Part shown: one piece after another, positions 63,841 through 64,000 of the stretch
Layout: each line of letters starts with the position of its first letter
How positions within the stretch are numbered: position 1 is the stretch's first letter
DNA from: Antedon mediterranea
Taxonomy: Eukaryota; Echinodermata; Crinoidea; Comatulida; Antedonidae
Assembly: GCF_964355755.1 (NCBI RefSeq)
Contig: NC_092670.1
Location: 8,617,201 to 8,681,200 of the forward strand
Reading direction: 5' to 3'
DNA length: 64,000 nt
Notes under the pieces: generated by a model
Told to the model about the DNA's origin: nothing
Database searches by the model: none
What the model saw: only the letters and a program-made list of their open reading frames with translations
Translations under genes and position numbers: made by a program

Positions 63841-64000
63841 GTCATTTTGGTGATGGTTCTGACACCGCTGTTCTGCTGTGACGAATCTTGTAAAGCATAG
63901 GCCTATAAAACTAACGAACGATATAGGCAAATAGGTAAGTTAGGGATGATTAGCTAAACGTTGTTCCTTATTTGACTATGAAAAGTTTCATAGCCGTACC
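63263..64000 (+). other. End of transposon and flank, no gene seen
   Basis: ATATTAATATCAATTATGAT repeats near 63262-63320, then AT-rich sequence to the right TIR. Beyond 63840 the minus strand has a short open stretch that could continue the Mab-21 paralogue fragment, but the match is too weak to assert. Confidence 0.4.

Noticed and set aside
63841-64000. Continuation of the Mab-21 paralogue to the right of the transposon
   Set aside because: A short open minus-strand stretch exists, but its similarity to the intact gene is too weak to claim.

Overview
This is AT-rich, intron-rich animal DNA crowded with transposable elements. There are no prokaryotic operons, and every host gene that can be read uses GT-AG splicing. 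The content fits a marine deuterostome invertebrate: a Ty3 retrotransposon with integrase upstream of reverse transcriptase (the Gmr1-like arrangement described in deuterostomes), a Mab-21/cGAS-like nucleotidyltransferase, death-fold-like and ankyrin domains, tRNA-derived SINEs, and many TTAA-, TA- and 8-bp-duplicating DNA elements. An echinoderm is my best guess, but nothing here proves it.

The backbone of the window is one large plus-strand gene. It enters from the left, its first exon in the window starts at 331, and its stop codon is at 51105-51107. Four 5' exons (331-1823) end in a helical cap. An array of ankyrin-repeat exons follows, each carrying exactly one repeat and each starting and ending in phase 0: five long-type exons at 3559-5818, eight short-type exons at 6104-9633, then more long-type exons at 15541, 34439, 35688, 36163, 36559, 42361 and 42966. 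A C-terminal cap exon (43502), two paralogous Ser/Thr/Glu-rich linker exons (44478, 47892), a TRADD-N-like exon (48387), a mini-exon (49087) and a 174-residue helical terminal exon with a death-effector-like pattern (50584-51107) finish it. All splice phases agree from 331 to the stop. This suggests a death-fold/ankyrin scaffold with a repeat array that can grow or shrink without breaking the frame.

The ankyrin array has been shaped by tandem duplication (about 0.43-0.45 kb one-exon units and about 1.08 kb two-exon units) and by transposons. A T2/Kolobok-like element (11428-15240, TTAA duplication) sits inside an ankyrin exon and carries a 5'-truncated LINE. A Gmr1-like LTR retrotransposon (16069-23603, minus strand) carries two later insertions in its integrase, a 788-bp hAT-type MITE and a 773-bp solo LTR. 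Further introns hold a LINE endonuclease relic (23610-24840), a 21/54-bp minisatellite (25556-26120), a long-TIR transposon with a broken transposase-like gene and a SINE (30817-33404), a 3.65-kb TIR element (36738-40388) and a LINE (44755-46937).

Downstream, and convergent with the ankyrin gene, lies a minus-strand cGAS-like receptor/Mab-21 gene (56008-58023) that keeps the GS motif and all three metal-binding acidic residues. A SINE inserted at its 3' end supplies its present C-terminus; the probable original C-terminus survives as a short ORF beyond the SINE (55553-55735). A fragment of a paralogue lies at 59595-59898, apparently cut by another transposon (59899-63840) with a DUF7869-type transposase-like gene. 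Pairing a cGAS-like gene with a death-fold/ankyrin gene suggests an innate-immune neighbourhood; this is inference.
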